The notes under the pieces: generated by a model
What the model was told of the DNA's origin: nothing
Databases searched by the model: none
The model's input: the letters and a program-made list of their open reading frames with translations, nothing else
Position numbers and translations under genes: made by a program
Source: Panopea generosa
Lineage: Eukaryota > Mollusca > Bivalvia > Adapedonta > Hiatellidae
Assembly: GCA_029582155.1 (NCBI GenBank)
Contig: CM055896.1
Coordinates: 3,845,616 to 3,909,615 of the forward strand
Direction of reading: 5' to 3'
DNA length: 64,000 nt
Shown: positions 22,803-35,190 of the stretch, one piece after another
Numbering within the stretch: position 1 is the first letter of the stretch
How the letters are laid out: every line of letters begins with the position of its first letter

Positions 22803-25357
22803 TGAATTATGGGACAGGCATGGAATTCCCTGCCTTTTCATTGGGTGTTCATAGACCTGATTCGGGAGATATCAGGACTGGGATAGACTCCCAAATAACC
22901 CACATATTTGCGAAAAAAATGTTTTTAAAAAACTATTACTGTGAGCATATATAGATTAATTGACGAGGTTTATCATTTAATCTATGATTCAATTGATTTA
23001 TAGCTAAATACGCTTAAATTCAATTCAATTTTCATACATATTCGATAGATTGAATTCCTCTCAGCTGAGTTATTAAGTTTTTAGTAAAAGCGACGGGTGA
23101 CTTCAAAATAACGGCTATAACCAGTGCTTAGGCACCGGCCAAAAATGAAAAGACAAACGTAATACGACACCCTTGTTCTGGCATTCCCTCATAAACGCAG
23201 TGCATGTTTTCAATTAACGAAAACTCATTAATAGTACTTGTTCTAAATACAGACTAGATCAAAGTATTGAATCTTTATCCAGTCTACTTAAAGCATTCTT
23301 GTTTCTTGTCATAAAGAAAGAGGTTTCTTGTTTGTTCTAAATTGAGATGAAAGTAATTTATCGTGGTAGTTATACAAGAAGAATGGTGTTTGATGTTTAA
23401 TATTATGCTCATTGTAAGTCATATATTCACGTTCATATCATGACACATAAAGGTACAGAGCATTGTTTCCATTCTAATTAATAAGTGTACATGGGAAGAG
23501 AATGTGCAGACCTCAATTTTGAGTTTGAATTATGAAATGAAAAGGTTGCTCTCTTGAATCTAATATACGAAATGAATAAATTGTGACTGTTTTAGTTGAT
23601 TGGTAATCGCATTTTTAAAGCATTTGGTAAATATTAACCAATGATATACCTATTATGTAATAGGCTAACCGTTGTTAGGATCGACTAAACTGAAGAGAAA
23701 TGATAGGAAGTATATATCAAAATTGCCTCCAGACGGAATGGAGCCTGTGTAGAACTGTACAATATTTGATAGATCAAACGGTACAGTCTTATTTCCCTAT
23801 TAGTAAAGGGATGTGAGAAAGAAATACCTAATTTTCGATGACCCCAAGATGCTTTATAACTAACTAGTGTTGATAGGTGGATTTACGTCAACAAATAAAA
23901 CGGTTGACGCTGACATTTCATTAGTGTTGATTTACCTTCAATACCAAACGTCATATACATGTAACAACATGAATTTTATCAAACAAACAACAAGAATATA
24001 TTATCTGGACATAATCTTTATATACGGTTAATTTTAATTATTACCGATTAGTGTTCTGGTGCCATTCTCTCTGAAGGCTGACATTTGTTTGAAGTCTTAA
24101 AAGAGTAACAGACCCTCAAACATATATTTGCACCAAAGGATGGCCAAACTTTATCAACACCATTTCCTCCTATACCAATGTGCACGTATGCAACAGGAAA
24201 TCAGAGATGTATCAGTTAAGAAAAACGATTGCTTGGTTAGTACCCGGTGCGTGCACTGCACTGAGTAATTCCGTACTTACGTTATTGGCTATCCTAAACA
24301 TCATAATTAACTATTGTTTAGAAGGTACCAGGTGCGTTCACTGATAATTCTTATACTTTGATCTTCAATAAGAAAAGATCCCACGAATCAGATTTATATT
24401 TATCTGTGAATTATGTAAAGAGTTGATGAACATTGTACATTTTAAATATGATGTTTTCTATAAATATCAACACACTCTTAAGTCATATATATGTATATAG
24501 TATAATCTGACAATTGCTCAGAGCGCATGCTTCGGTCGAAATGTTTTGCTTGAATAAATATGATTTCAGTTGTATGTATAATAATATGGTAAATAATACA
24601 ATGTTATTTTACAGTGTTTTGTGAAAACCATATTAGGCGTGACGCTGTAGGCTATCTCAATCTAAAAGAAAGTTATCAAAAAATCAAAAAAAATCAAGAT
24701 ACTTTTTAATAAATAAACCATTTGTTCAAAGCGGCAGACGAACAGCGGAGATGATCGGATTTTTTTCAACGTCATCGCCATGTGGGACATTTTGTCGGTT
24801 GTTTGTATATATCGTTGACATTTCTACTAAATTTATTTCCTTTTTGTTTAGTCGCCATCTTGAATTTTGAACTGTACAATATAAAAGTTATTGGATCTAA
24901 TACATTTCTGCATATAGTACGGTGGCGTGGAACATCTGGAGTATATGATTGACTATGCACAGGTGAATTTCTTTCAAAGTGTCGATTAATATAAATATTG
25001 CAGCAAAGAAGTCCAGTTAATTTTAAGATTGTCAGTCATGCGGCGGTATAAAAACGAAAGACTTAGATTATTTCAAATACGGCAAAACATGTACGGAAAT
25101 GGTATGCTATTTTTATTGCTATTCAATTTTCGACAAAATGTAATGGAAAAATAAATAACAAATACGCTTATCTTTGAAACATTGCACAGAAAAGGTTTTT
25201 TTTCCTTACATAGTCCTGATATAGGATAAAACATTAGCAGTCTACTATAGAACACCAACCTTTTAATGTGATTATTTCGCTTACAAGCATATGTAAAAAA
25301 ATATAACTTGGGATATTAACACTTTTTTTGCGGTTATTTTTCACGATGGATTGTTTC
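22803..25357. other. long stretch without recognisable feature
   Basis: AT-rich. GTGCTTAGGCACCGGCC near 23125 and a GCCATCTTGAATTTTGAA segment at 24855 (also seen as GCCATCTTGAATTTTAAA in element X at 21533) suggest decayed repeats. Open frames stay at or below about 62 codons. Confidence 0.4.
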
Positions 25358-25575
25358 GCAGTAGAAGTTTGTTGGATCGAACACGGATGGCTCGAACACC
25401 ACATATAGCTCTTACCATTTATCTTGACCAGGCAGAATTCCTATTTCGATGTATATTCGATATATATACATGAACATGTATAGTATGATTTTGATAAAAC
25501 TAGGCTCGAACAACCCTTTACTCATACCATTTTTTCCAGACACGTCGTGTTCGAGCAATCGAATTTCTACTGTAT
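25358..25575. mobile_element. MITE-like element with inverted terminal repeats, copy 2
   Basis: The left end CAGTAGAAGTTTGTTGGATC, continuing into GAACACGG, is the inverse of the right end, whose reverse complement starts CAGTAGAAATTCGATTGCTC and continues into GAACACG. Inverted repeats are about 28 bp with scattered mismatches. The internal sequence relates to 2975-3103 and to the element at 17597-17784. No transposase. The 87-codon minus-strand frame across it is incidental. Confidence 0.75.
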
Positions 25576-25919
25576 TAAAATGTGCATAACCGCGATTCGA
25601 ATTGAAAAATAATAGAATTTGCAGGGATTGCATTGTAATTAAATCTTTCTGCCGGCATGCACATAACTTAATCAATTGATATTTTGAATGTTCGTGTTAT
25701 TTAAGGCCACAAATTACTTGTGTATCGATGATGAACTATTTAAATTACATTATTATATAATGAGATGTTTTCATTGCTATTGCAAAAGCTGATATGAAAG
25801 AACAAATATTGTTATGAGGTGCATTAAAATGTCAAAAACTTTTATTTTTCCTTTTGACTCCTACTTTTCATATTGAGTTTAATTATATTAATTCGCTGTT
25901 AGTGATATATATATATATA

Positions 25920-25930
25920 GGGTTAGGGTT
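25920..25930. repeat. short TTAGGG telomere-type tract
   Basis: GGGTTAGGGTT follows a (TA)n run and directly abuts the next repeat. It is under two full units, so it could be chance. Confidence 0.5.
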
Positions 25931-25931
25931 A

Positions 25932-26893
25932 TAGTAAAACCTATGTAAGTGGTCAGCTCTATTAAGCAGCCACTGGAATTTATCAGGATTTTTCAAACTT
26001 TAGCATTGGCTAAAAACATACTTTTCCAACATATCACGCCATTATAATTTCACTGACCCCGTATTGCCAAAAGGATATCAATTTAAACATGCCAAAACAG
26101 TATATCAAAAAGCCAAAAATTGTCTAACTTGTGCTACGAGCCTATGTTAGACTAAAAATATTTCCCGCTTATAAATGCAACATATTTTGACATCTTAAAT
26201 GATTTAATGTGATTCCATTTGATCCATTATGTACAGGGATGGATCCAGGATTTTGGTTTAAAGGGGTACAACACAAAATATAAAAGGGCACTCATTTTTT
26301 TCAGGAAAAATATAGAGTATTTTAATAAAATATAAGAGTTCATGGGCTGGCTTATGCCGGGTTATTTAAAGAGTAAATCCGCCATTTATACAGGTTTACA
26401 CGAATTAAAAAGGTTTCATCTTAGAAAGAGTCAGAATGACGTCAACCAGTATTAAAATGCTGTCTATTTTTAGAACGGGGATTTCGTTTCAAATTTACAA
26501 TTCCAATTTAAAGATCGATTTTGTCACGCTTTGGTGGATTTGACAAACCAAACCATTCGGATTTTATTTATAATTGATGACAAGGCGATGCTTTAAGCAC
26601 CAACTTTTAAGCGGGGGCGATAGTATAATGGACAGTGTTGGCCGCTCGACCCGATGCTTCTAATAAAACAACGCCCAGTACTGGTTCTGTCCACGAAGCG
26701 GACTCGAGAGCGGTTCGTATAAGCTCTGTGCTTTCATAGCAATCGAGCTAAAATAAATTACTATAAACTAAGCAGCAACAATAACCGTTTCTATGCTTTC
26801 ATAGCAAATTAACCTCTATTAAACAACAACCTGTCTTTAGAGGCCACTTTTGCCACTTTCCTTGACTGGCAGCTTAAGACAGATCTGACTGTA
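25932..26893. mobile_element. probable inverted-repeat element with nested SINE
   Basis: The left end has AGTAAAACCTATGTAAGTGG, then TCTATTAAGCAGCCACT. The reverse complement of the right end reads ACAGTCAGATCTGTCTTAAG, then AAAGTGGC and further in TTTAATAGAGG. The ends are thus diverged inverted repeats of the kind seen in molluscan MITEs. The interior is non-coding, and a SINE lies at 26618-26770. The boundaries and the assumption that both ends belong to one element are inference. Confidence 0.45.
26618..26770 (+). mobile_element. SINE family C copy
   Basis: A degenerate tRNA-like head (GATAGTATAATGGACAGTG, then a poor box B CTCGACCCGATGC) is followed by AGTACTGGTTCTGTCC, GACTCGAGAGCGGTTCGTAT and AAGCTCTGTGCTTTCATAG. 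The tail parallels the copy at 50150-50290 (GTACTGGTTATACTC, AACGGTTCATATAA, AAGCTTTCTATAA). Confidence 0.65.
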
Positions 26894-28624
26894 TGTGTCA
26901 TAAATTTGATAAATGCATTTGCGTTTGCTCTTGCTTAAATAGTAGTTTATGTTTAGTACAAATATCTGTCGTTAATGTGACATCTTACTGTTTCAAGCCA
27001 GTGATCTCTGCAGTCACTTATTGGCACTTTTTCAATATGTGTTTGACTTAATTATGATAATGATTAATGATTATGACATGTTTTAATTGTGTTCAAAATG
27101 TTAACATGTCTTTAATTCACATGCGATGGTTTTCCCAATAATCATAGAATTTGTGTTCTGCAACGTAACTAATGAACGCATTTCATTCACATTTTCACTG
27201 ATATCTAATACATAATTTCTACTAAAACTGCAATGACATTATATAACGCCGAACGCCGCACACTCAAATCTGAACATATTGAAATATTTACATAAATGCG
27301 CGATACATTTTTGGTGATTGCTTTTAACCCATTTTCATAAACATCGCTATACGCTGACAACATACATTGTGCAACAATATGCGTCTACCCACTCAAGCGA
27401 TCTAGTGACATAGATTTTTTTAATTGATGTACTCTCTGTGTCTGTTTCGTTACCAGCCAATGTAATGTCTTTATGTCAGCGCACAACATACCGTTATATG
27501 TCTGCAACCTAGATATTAAGCATTTGGTTTTTGGTATATTTTATTTATGATAAATAATAATATTTCAATTTTGAATATCGGGTGAGTAAAATTTATTTTA
27601 GCTTAAAATCTGATGATAAACAACACAATAATGTCAAATTTGTCTTGACAGGCTCTTAAAAACATTGTTTGTATAATCTTTGGTTTAATTGATATAAACA
27701 TATATAAATGTATACACTAACGAACACAATTTCTGATTAAATTAAAAAGTCACCATTGTACTAAAATGTTTTTTCCTAAGATTTTTAAAATACTCAACCG
27801 ATTCCATAATATACGTATAGATTATTATTTAACAGTTAAAAGACTGTGCACGTTTTATATATTTTATATTTTATCATATTGTATTAATTATAATAAAAGT
27901 AACGTACCTCTATAATAACAGGCACTATGATCTCTGAGTGCAAATAGATCCATCTTCTGCTCTTGTCAAATACAAAGTAGATGTTTCTGTAAAGCAAAGA
28001 TTGAAGCAAATACACGTTTAATTCTTCGGAAATAAGATTCTTTATTAAACAAACACGGTGACCTAATTATAGTGTTACCTTTTAAATAATTACAATGTCC
28101 TAGATCAACCTTGAACCGAACATTAGCACATTAGCATGCTATTAAATAGTTAATTATCTTAATGATGCACAAAGCTCGATACAATTTTCCAATATAAATA
28201 AGATCAAATAGACTAGACATCATATTGGAAACACTATTAACAACACTTGATATATAAATGGAACATCAGAATACGGAATCGCCTAATGAGGATGTTATTA
28301 CATATGGCGCAAGATAATAATTGAGTGGGTGCATGTTTGAACTTATAGTAGTTTGGTTACTCAGCACAAGTCGTATTTGTGTGTTTTTAATAAAATTAAT
28401 ACAACACCAAACATATATTGATATACGGAGCTCTTTAGAAGTGTAGAATTCAACCAATTATAGAAAACAGCAGACCCATTTACATCTCTTACTTCCCTTA
28501 GCACCGGTGTGAGCGGTATTCTTTTTTTGTTTTGAACTTATTCATTTTACATCGATTGTGAAACCAGTTCTTACAAATTAGACATATCACGCTCGAAATC
28601 TTTCTAAATATAACAAGTATTAAT
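26894..28624. other. no recognisable feature
   Basis: AT-rich. No repeat partner and no open frame with recognisable content. Confidence 0.4.
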
Positions 28625-28748
28625 CATATGCAGATAAAGTGTCTTGCTCACGGACACCACGTATAGCAGTAGCGGAGAATCAAACCAACGATCCTCGAGC
28701 TTCCGACTTTGATCCGTTGCTCTACATCTGAGCAATGCACTCCATCCT
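28625..28748 (-). mobile_element. tRNA-derived SINE, family A, minus strand
   Basis: On the minus strand the head has a good box A, TGCTCAGATGTAGAGC, and box B, GGTTTGATTCTCC. It then has the family A body GTGGTGTCCGTGAGCAAGAC and TTTATCTGCATATG. The 3' half with the CGAGCGTGATTTG motif is absent, so the copy is truncated. Confidence 0.7.
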
Positions 28749-29783
28749 TTCAAGAAACACTGACTGAGCTCATTAATAAGTAGTTTACCAAACTTTGCCG
28801 TTCAACCCATTTTTCGTTGGCTTTACTTATATATATTCCTTCATGTATATAAATCAGGCGTGGAATTTACATGTAAGAACCAGTCTTAAGACTATTCTTA
28901 CATTTTTATAAACTAATGAACAGACGTAGAGACTGTATTTAGACCAACATTTGCAAGCATTTAGGGACACCTAATATATAATTAAATAAACTCTCACAAT
29001 TGTTTTATCTATCTAGACAAAGTTCCACCTTCATTCTTTAGTATATTGTTTTCCTCGTTACTGTTTAACCTTTGTTAACAATTCAGAAGAATTATAACAC
29101 GCAAAAAATAATGTTTAAAATTATTATCCTGGTGGAGATCTTCTGTATTTTTGTAAATACAGAAAATAATAATATGCATACTTTGTTGCTTACATAGTTG
29201 TAGAAGCAAATAAACATACGTGCTAAAAAATAGAAAAAAATGTGTATCATATATGATTATAGTATTGTTCAAGCTCAGTAAAGTACATATTTGATTTGTT
29301 TCAAATAAACCAGTAGGAGTGTTAATGTTGTTACGTTGTGTGTTTCTGCTAGATATCTGTGTATGCATGTACAACTGAATCGTACTAAAGAAAACGAAGC
29401 TTCCCAGAATCGACATATTACAATTTGCCAAATATTATTTTATTACGAAATTTAAGATGCAAATCGTTATATTTTTTTTTTATTTAAACAATATTTTGCT
29501 GAATTGATTATTAAATTATTCTAACATGCATATGCGTGTGGTTTATCAATTGAATTATCTTTCTTTGATTGTTTATCAACAAAATAACGACTCTGTTTTT
29601 AAATTTAATACATTCCTCTTGAAAACAGTAACAAAAGGTATTTTTTTCGGCAAATGTTTGGTATTAGTAAACAATATCATTGTTTATACAAAAAATGTTC
29701 TTAGGCTATAATAAATTTATTGCTAGGTTATCATCCCCGCCCACCCCTTAATTATCATGCCGCCTGACCTTTTTATTTTCATT
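28749..29783. other. no recognisable feature
   Basis: AT-rich. A minus-strand frame of 118 codons (29431-29075) is rich in Ile/Asn/Thr/Leu as expected from base composition. I recognise no domain and do not call it. Confidence 0.4.
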
Positions 29784-29832
29784 AAAATAAATAAATAAAT
29801 AAAACAATAAATAAATAAATAAATAAATAAAA

Positions 29833-29895
<63 letters not shown>

Positions 29896-29896
29896 A
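29784..29896. repeat. (AAAT)n microsatellite
   Basis: About 110 bp of AAAT repeats with two small interruptions near 29802 and 29830. The long pure stretch suggests it is young and length-variable. Confidence 0.96.
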
Positions 29897-30644
29897 GGAA
29901 AAAATTATCCCCTCCCCTTTCCCTTTTTAAGAAAAAAATGGATGATCATCTGGCTATTAATTTGTAATGGCATAACTGTTTTAGAAAAAATAAAAAAAAA
30001 CACTAAACATACAAAATGAAGCTTATAATAAAATATTAAAAAGAAATATCCAATTAGTATTATAATAATACTGCAAGTGTAATACGTCCGGTGTATTGCA
30101 AATTATTTTGGATATTGGATACGTTATGATGTAGCGTACTATTCAATGTTGATAGAATGTTAGCTATTAATGATTCCCATCTGGAACAATTAAACAAACG
30201 CGTCTTCCTGCGGTACCAATCGTGTCATTAAAAGTGGATTGAAAAGCATTTTGAGATGCCAGATAGCACGCAAATACATTAGTCGTCTCGTTATAGGATA
30301 CTTGCGAGCCATCTCTATTATTTAATAATAGTAATACTTCCGAAGATAAAATAAAATGCCATCATTATACTTTATTCGGCTTTCCAGTTACATTCTCCAA
30401 AGAGTTCCCTGTTGCGATACCGCTAAGTAGTAGTGTCCGGATATCCTTTTCTATATGGTTTAAACGTTAACTGGTTGTCACAGCTATTGAACTATTCGTT
30501 AAATTTATGTTTAAAGGTTTATGTACATTTCAGCCCAGTTTTTGTTTAAGATATCATTATAAATATTTTAATTAGCATTAAACGTCATTAACCCGAAAAA
30601 CTATTTTTAATTAAAGGGAATTTGGAAATGCTTTGATATCTCCT
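29897..30644. other. no recognisable feature
   Basis: AT-rich sequence with homopolymer A runs; no repeat partner seen. Confidence 0.4.
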
Positions 30645-30760
30645 CTTTTTTGAATGGGATTTAATGCATTTTTTTGTTATCACATTTCAGATTATATATG
30701 GCATATTCAGTTTTATTGGTAGAGTAAGACATCAGAATAAATCTTAATAGACCATCATCC
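30645..30760 (-). mobile_element. SINE family B 3' fragment, minus strand
   Basis: TTGAATGGGATTTAATGC, then ACATTTCAGATTATATATGG, CATATTCAGTTTTATTGGT and GACATCAGAATAAATCTT align in order with the 3' half of the copy at 53200-53300. The head is not present. Confidence 0.7.
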
Positions 30761-31692
30761 TTCTTCAAATAACTTAATAAAACGAAAGCAATTCTATTTT
30801 CAACTGGTAACTTAAATAAAACTTTAATTCGATAATGTTCGTGTTAAATTGGCGGAAAGTCACCAACACTAAGATGTAATTATTAGTTATAATAGTAAAT
30901 GGCACAAACACATTAATATTTTTTAAAGTCAGCGTCCTGTTTACTAGTAATAGTTGAGAAAATTAAATTTCAAATAAAACGCAAAACTTAAATCAATTAT
31001 ATGTTTCATTTATACACCCCTACTTTAATATTCTTCTATCTTTTGGGACAATTGTACTTTATATGAAAAAGAATATGTTGAAAATTGCTAAAATGATTCA
31101 GCTAGGCTAATCACTGGAGTAACCAGGTTAATTTCACTTATAAAATAAAAAAAAAATGAATGGCTACATCCTATATGATTAATATGTAGATGTAGCACGA
31201 AACTTTGTAAGGGATTATTCTGATCAATGCTTTTGAAACATATGTGATTTTTTTTAAACAATTGCTAAGATAACTGAATTGTATCCCATCTACTGTTAGA
31301 TTATGATATAATCTCCCATTAAATGTAAGATAATCTCCATATGTTTGGCCCGTTTTAAATCAAATTTATTAGATTACCATTTTAGAGCATATAATGTTCC
31401 CAAGTGTTTTCATTACGACAACAGAAAGCTATATGTTTATCACACACGTTTACGTAAAAAACTGTAATACTTGAAATACTGATCTGCACGTAAACCATTT
31501 ACAAGAAACAGCAAAATGCAAATGTGGATCCGATACAGAAGACGCACATCAATTTTCTTTAGTAGTACACTATCTCCGTTTCAAAGAAAAACGGCTTCAT
31601 AATCTATCTCAAAACATAATATCTCCCTTATCAGATCTATAAACTCCCAATGAAAAAAGCAGGGAATTCTAAGCCTGTCTCACAATTCATTA
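30761..31692. other. no recognisable feature
   Basis: AT-rich; no open frame with recognisable content and no repeat partner seen. Confidence 0.4.
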
Positions 31693-31826
31693 AATTGAAC
31701 GCTTACTAAATTTTGACGTCATCTGAACTGTCAGTTGACGCAACTGACCAATCAACGTGCTGAAACAAATTTCAAACATTGTTATTTACGGACTCAATCG
31801 GGAGAGCTGGGTCCGAACTACAGACT
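31693..31826 (-). repeat. dispersed repeat E, copy 2 (inverted relative to copy 1)
   Basis: Reverse complement of the 22.7-kb copy, with AACGCTTACTAAA, TTGACGTCAT, CAACTGACCAATCAACGTGC and CGGGAGAGCTGGGTCCG. It has extra sequence in the middle. Because the stem arm is diverged here (GGACTCAATCGGG), the hairpin of copy 1 is weakened. Confidence 0.8.
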
Positions 31827-32754
31827 TAACGGCTGCAATTATTTACTAAAACAAGACCATATCATCATTTTTGTATCCAAAAGATTTTGTTTGGCAATAA
31901 TGCTTTTACTTGATGTTGAAAATTGTTATATATTTGAAATTATTCATACATATATAATTATATATTATATATATATATATTGTATATTAAGCAAAAAATT
32001 AGTTTTGTCAATCAGTAATTTAAACTACATATTTAGTTATTATATTTTTCTAATTACAAAAGTCCGTTGCAATGGCCATGCGTACCGTTCGGATAGATTT
32101 TCTGGGGTTAATGTCTAAAATTTGATAAAACTTTCTAAATTTTTCTTCTAAATTATTGTATTTATTGTAACATTTGATATATTTCAATAATGTATTTAAA
32201 CATTTTTTTTTCTAAAACCTTATTTAATGATTGATATGAGTTATGTTACTACATGTATACATTTTCATTTAATATGTGCATCAAATGTTACTAAGCCATC
32301 GAGTTATAATGGAATTCATCATTTCAATAGGATGGCCTGACTTATGTGGTGAGCACTTGTGCCTAATCTCTTGTGCCTATTTATTTCAATATTCATAATA
32401 CTTGTAATATGTATATGTGTATATATTTGGCAATAAGATGTGTTTTAACAAAAGTTGATATATCCTGATGGACTGCATATCATTGATACAAGTGTAATCA
32501 ACGGTCAACCAAGTTTTGTTAAATAATTGGTTTACATTTTTTATAAACATGTTTTGCATAAAACAATACTTTGACAAATACACATCATATACTTAATGAC
32601 TTTAAAAACGCACGTATGGGTATTGTATAAAATCAGTATACTATGATGATTGAACAAAAAAAACAAGACAAAACTTTCTAAGCTTATTTTGCAAATTTAT
32701 TACAACCATTGCATCACTTTAAAACACAAATTTAACATAGTAATTGCAATCGAC
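31827..32754. other. no recognisable feature
   Basis: Contains a TA-rich run near 31950-31985. The 127-codon plus-strand frame starting in repeat E has no recognisable domain. Confidence 0.4.
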
Positions 32755-32940
32755 GACTACTTATTCAGGATTAATCCAGGGGTCGTGATTTCGAATCCTC
32801 TGCCAGGCAACAGTCTCCGTGATGATTGATTTACGACATTGTGTCTCGTTATCATTCGTCTCTCACCACTGATTTAAGTGGGAAAGTTATCAGTTACTTG
32901 CGGAGATGGGGTATGCTCGAGTACTGGTTATTTTGAATTG
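32755..32940 (+). mobile_element. tRNA-derived SINE, family D, copy 2
   Basis: A box B-like GATTTCGAATCCTC is followed by CAGTCTCCGTGATGATTGA, TTGTGTCTCGTTATCATTCG, TCTCACCACTGATT and GTACTGGTTATTTTG. This is nearly collinear with 18100-18230. The box A region is poorly preserved. Confidence 0.78.
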
Positions 32941-33052
32941 AGACTGCATAACATGCAAACAAGCGTCTAATAAACAAGGAAAACGAACAAACTAACCTAT
33001 TACGCAATCATCACAGTATCAAACCACTTCACTCAAGCTTAACACTCATTCA

Positions 33053-33270
33053 AATACGAATACGAATACGAATACGAATATTTTATTCAGCATAAAACAT
33101 CAATACAACGTTTATAGCCTACACACATTGAAAGATTGGTGAATAACATGAAATAGATCATTTAACAGAGAAGCAATATATATTATCTATGTGAATTACA
33201 TATATTTATATATGCATATATGATAAGAATCACATTAACACGTTGTTAGTATAAAGAATGTAAGTCGCTT
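33053..33270 (-). repeat. LINE 3' untranslated region and (TATTCG)n tail
   Basis: After the ORF2 stop at 33271 come about 185 bp of non-coding sequence, AATAAA (plus positions 33082-33087) and nearly five TATTCG units, ending against unrelated flank. It marks the 3' end of the insertion, and such tails reflect slippage during target-primed reverse transcription. Confidence 0.8.
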
Positions 33271-33935
33271 TTATATGTAGATACTGACTGTTGTATATAC
33301 ATTAGTTTGATGATGTATGTTTATAATGATCGGTAAATTAATTGTTATCTTTTCTGCATTGTATATGAATTTTGCTATGTTTGTTAACAAAGCTTTTGAG
33401 TTTATGGATATGAGTGATTGAAATTTGTTTATCGTTGGCCAACTACAGTAGTATCTTTTAAAGTAGGTATTCCTCAAGTGTCTGTATGCGGGACACACCA
33501 GAAGGAAATGATATTCATTTTCGATTTGGTTCATTTGGCATTTTGTACAAATTCTGTTTTCTCTTGGTATGTTATCGTATCTTCCTGTTTCTATCGCTAA
33601 ATTATGTGACGATATGCGAAATCTTGAAAGTGCAAATTTATATATATTTTCTTTTATTGCGTCTAAGTATTTTTCTGTTTTAAAGTCATGTTTAAATAAG
33701 CTATAGTACTGTAGTCTGGATGAGTTGTTTATTTCTGAGTACCAGGTTTGTTTATATGTATCTAAGATGCGCTGTTTTATGATGGGAAAATGTATATCTA
33801 TATCGAATTGCTGTAACCATATATCACTAAATCCATGGTTTTGGAGAATAGTTTTTATTTGATATGCCCAGTTTGTGTTTTGGTTATTTGGTAAATTATC
33901 GGCATCATGTTTTAGCATTGAATAAATATTTTTAA
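33271..33935 (-). pseudogene. LINE ORF2 C-terminal region with Cys/His motif
   Basis: About 215 codons open from 33918 to 33271. It contains the late Cys-X2-Cys-X9-His-X4-Cys pattern in CTKCQMNQIENEYHFLLVC, followed by PAYRHLR. Such motifs close ORF2 in many LINEs and are thought to contact RNA or DNA. It was originally continuous with the reverse transcriptase: similarity carries on across a one-base frame change at about 33940, where the upstream reading frame ends LKLGKTP and the downstream frame resumes with NSIVKNIYSML. No separate start is implied. Confidence 0.85.
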
Positions 33936-35190
33936 CTATGGAGTTTTGCCTAGTTTGAGGATTTTCATCCAGTATTTTATCATATTAATTTTTCTGGCAA
34001 CTTGTAGTGGAACTCTTCCTAGTTTTCCATAAAGTGCATTTAAATTTGTAGATTTTTTAGCACACAATATTCGTCTAAGAAATTTGGTATGTATTCGTTC
34101 CATATCGGTGGCTTTATATTCACCCCATATTCCAGAGCAAAAGTTTAAAATTGATCCTACTAAGCAATCAAACATTTTGCATTTATCTTTTATAGGTAAT
34201 TCAATGTTTTGAAATATTTTAAATATATTGTATAATGCAAAACTTCTGTGTTGTGCTAGATGTTTTTGAGTTTGGTTCCAATTACCGTTTTTAAATAATT
34301 GTATTCCTAAGTACTTAAATGATGTGACTGTTTCTATTGGAGTGTTATATATGTAGAAATCTTGGTGTGTATGGCGTCCTTTTTCAAATATGACAGTTTT
34401 AGTCTTAGTTGTGTTTATTTTTAGACCCCATTGGTTACAATATCGTTCAATATCATTTAAAATTGATTGCAAGCCAAACGGTGATTTTGCAAATACAACT
34501 TGGTCATCGGCATATATAATTAAGAGAAACTTCAGTTCGTTGTAGTTAAAATTATCTTGTAAGTTACTATTGATGTTGTCTTTAATATCATTAAGGAAAA
34601 GCATGAAGAGCAGGCTTGAGCTTGGATCCCCTTGCTTTACTCCCATGCGTGAGTTGATAAAGTCCGAATATTCCGTGTTATACCTGACGCATGCTTTTAC
34701 TACTTTGTACATTGATTTACAACTTATGTTCTCATTTAGTAGTTTTTGCCACGGAAACTGCCTATCGATGCTGTCGTAGGCTTTTTCAAAATCTATGAAA
34801 ACACAGTAGAGATTTTCTCTCGAGTTAAGAACTTTTGTAATTATGGCATGTAATAAGAATATGCAGTCTTCAATAGATTTACCTTTTTGGTAAGCAAATT
34901 GGTTGTTGATAATTTTGTCATATTTTTGTGACCATTTCGATAGTCTGTTCAGTAAAATCTGCGAATATATTTTTCCTAATATGTTTACGAGTGTAATAGC
35001 TCTGTAGTTTTTTGTTTCATTCATATCACCTTTTTTGTAGATTGGTACAATTATACCACGGCCCCATGTCTCTGGATATTCACTGTTGTTGAACATTCTG
35101 TTGTATAATTTTAATAGAAATGGTGAGATTATGTTGAAAGATGATTTAAATAGTTCGCTAAAAAGTTCATCTAAACCACAACTTTTATTA
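33936..35190 (-). pseudogene. LINE reverse transcriptase domain
   Basis: A 386-codon open stretch (35096-33936) plus its in-frame upstream part to about 35190. Motifs in order are GRGIIVPIYKKGD, NYRAITLVNILGKIYSQIL, FAYQKGKSIEDC, VFIDFEKAYDSIDR (first catalytic aspartate), GVKQGDPSSSLLF and IIYADDQVVFA. The YADD box is at 34514-34503 (residues 195-198 of the piece). Then come WGLKIN, TKTKTVIF and FKYLGI. All expected polymerase motifs are intact. The frame is lost upstream in a nine-base homopolymer (T9 at 35191-35199) and downstream near 33940. In a functional element this enzyme copies the LINE RNA at nicked target DNA. Confidence 0.93.

Noticed and set aside
29075-29431. 118-codon minus-strand frame
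   Set aside because: Amino-acid content follows base composition, and no motif or homologous repeat is seen.
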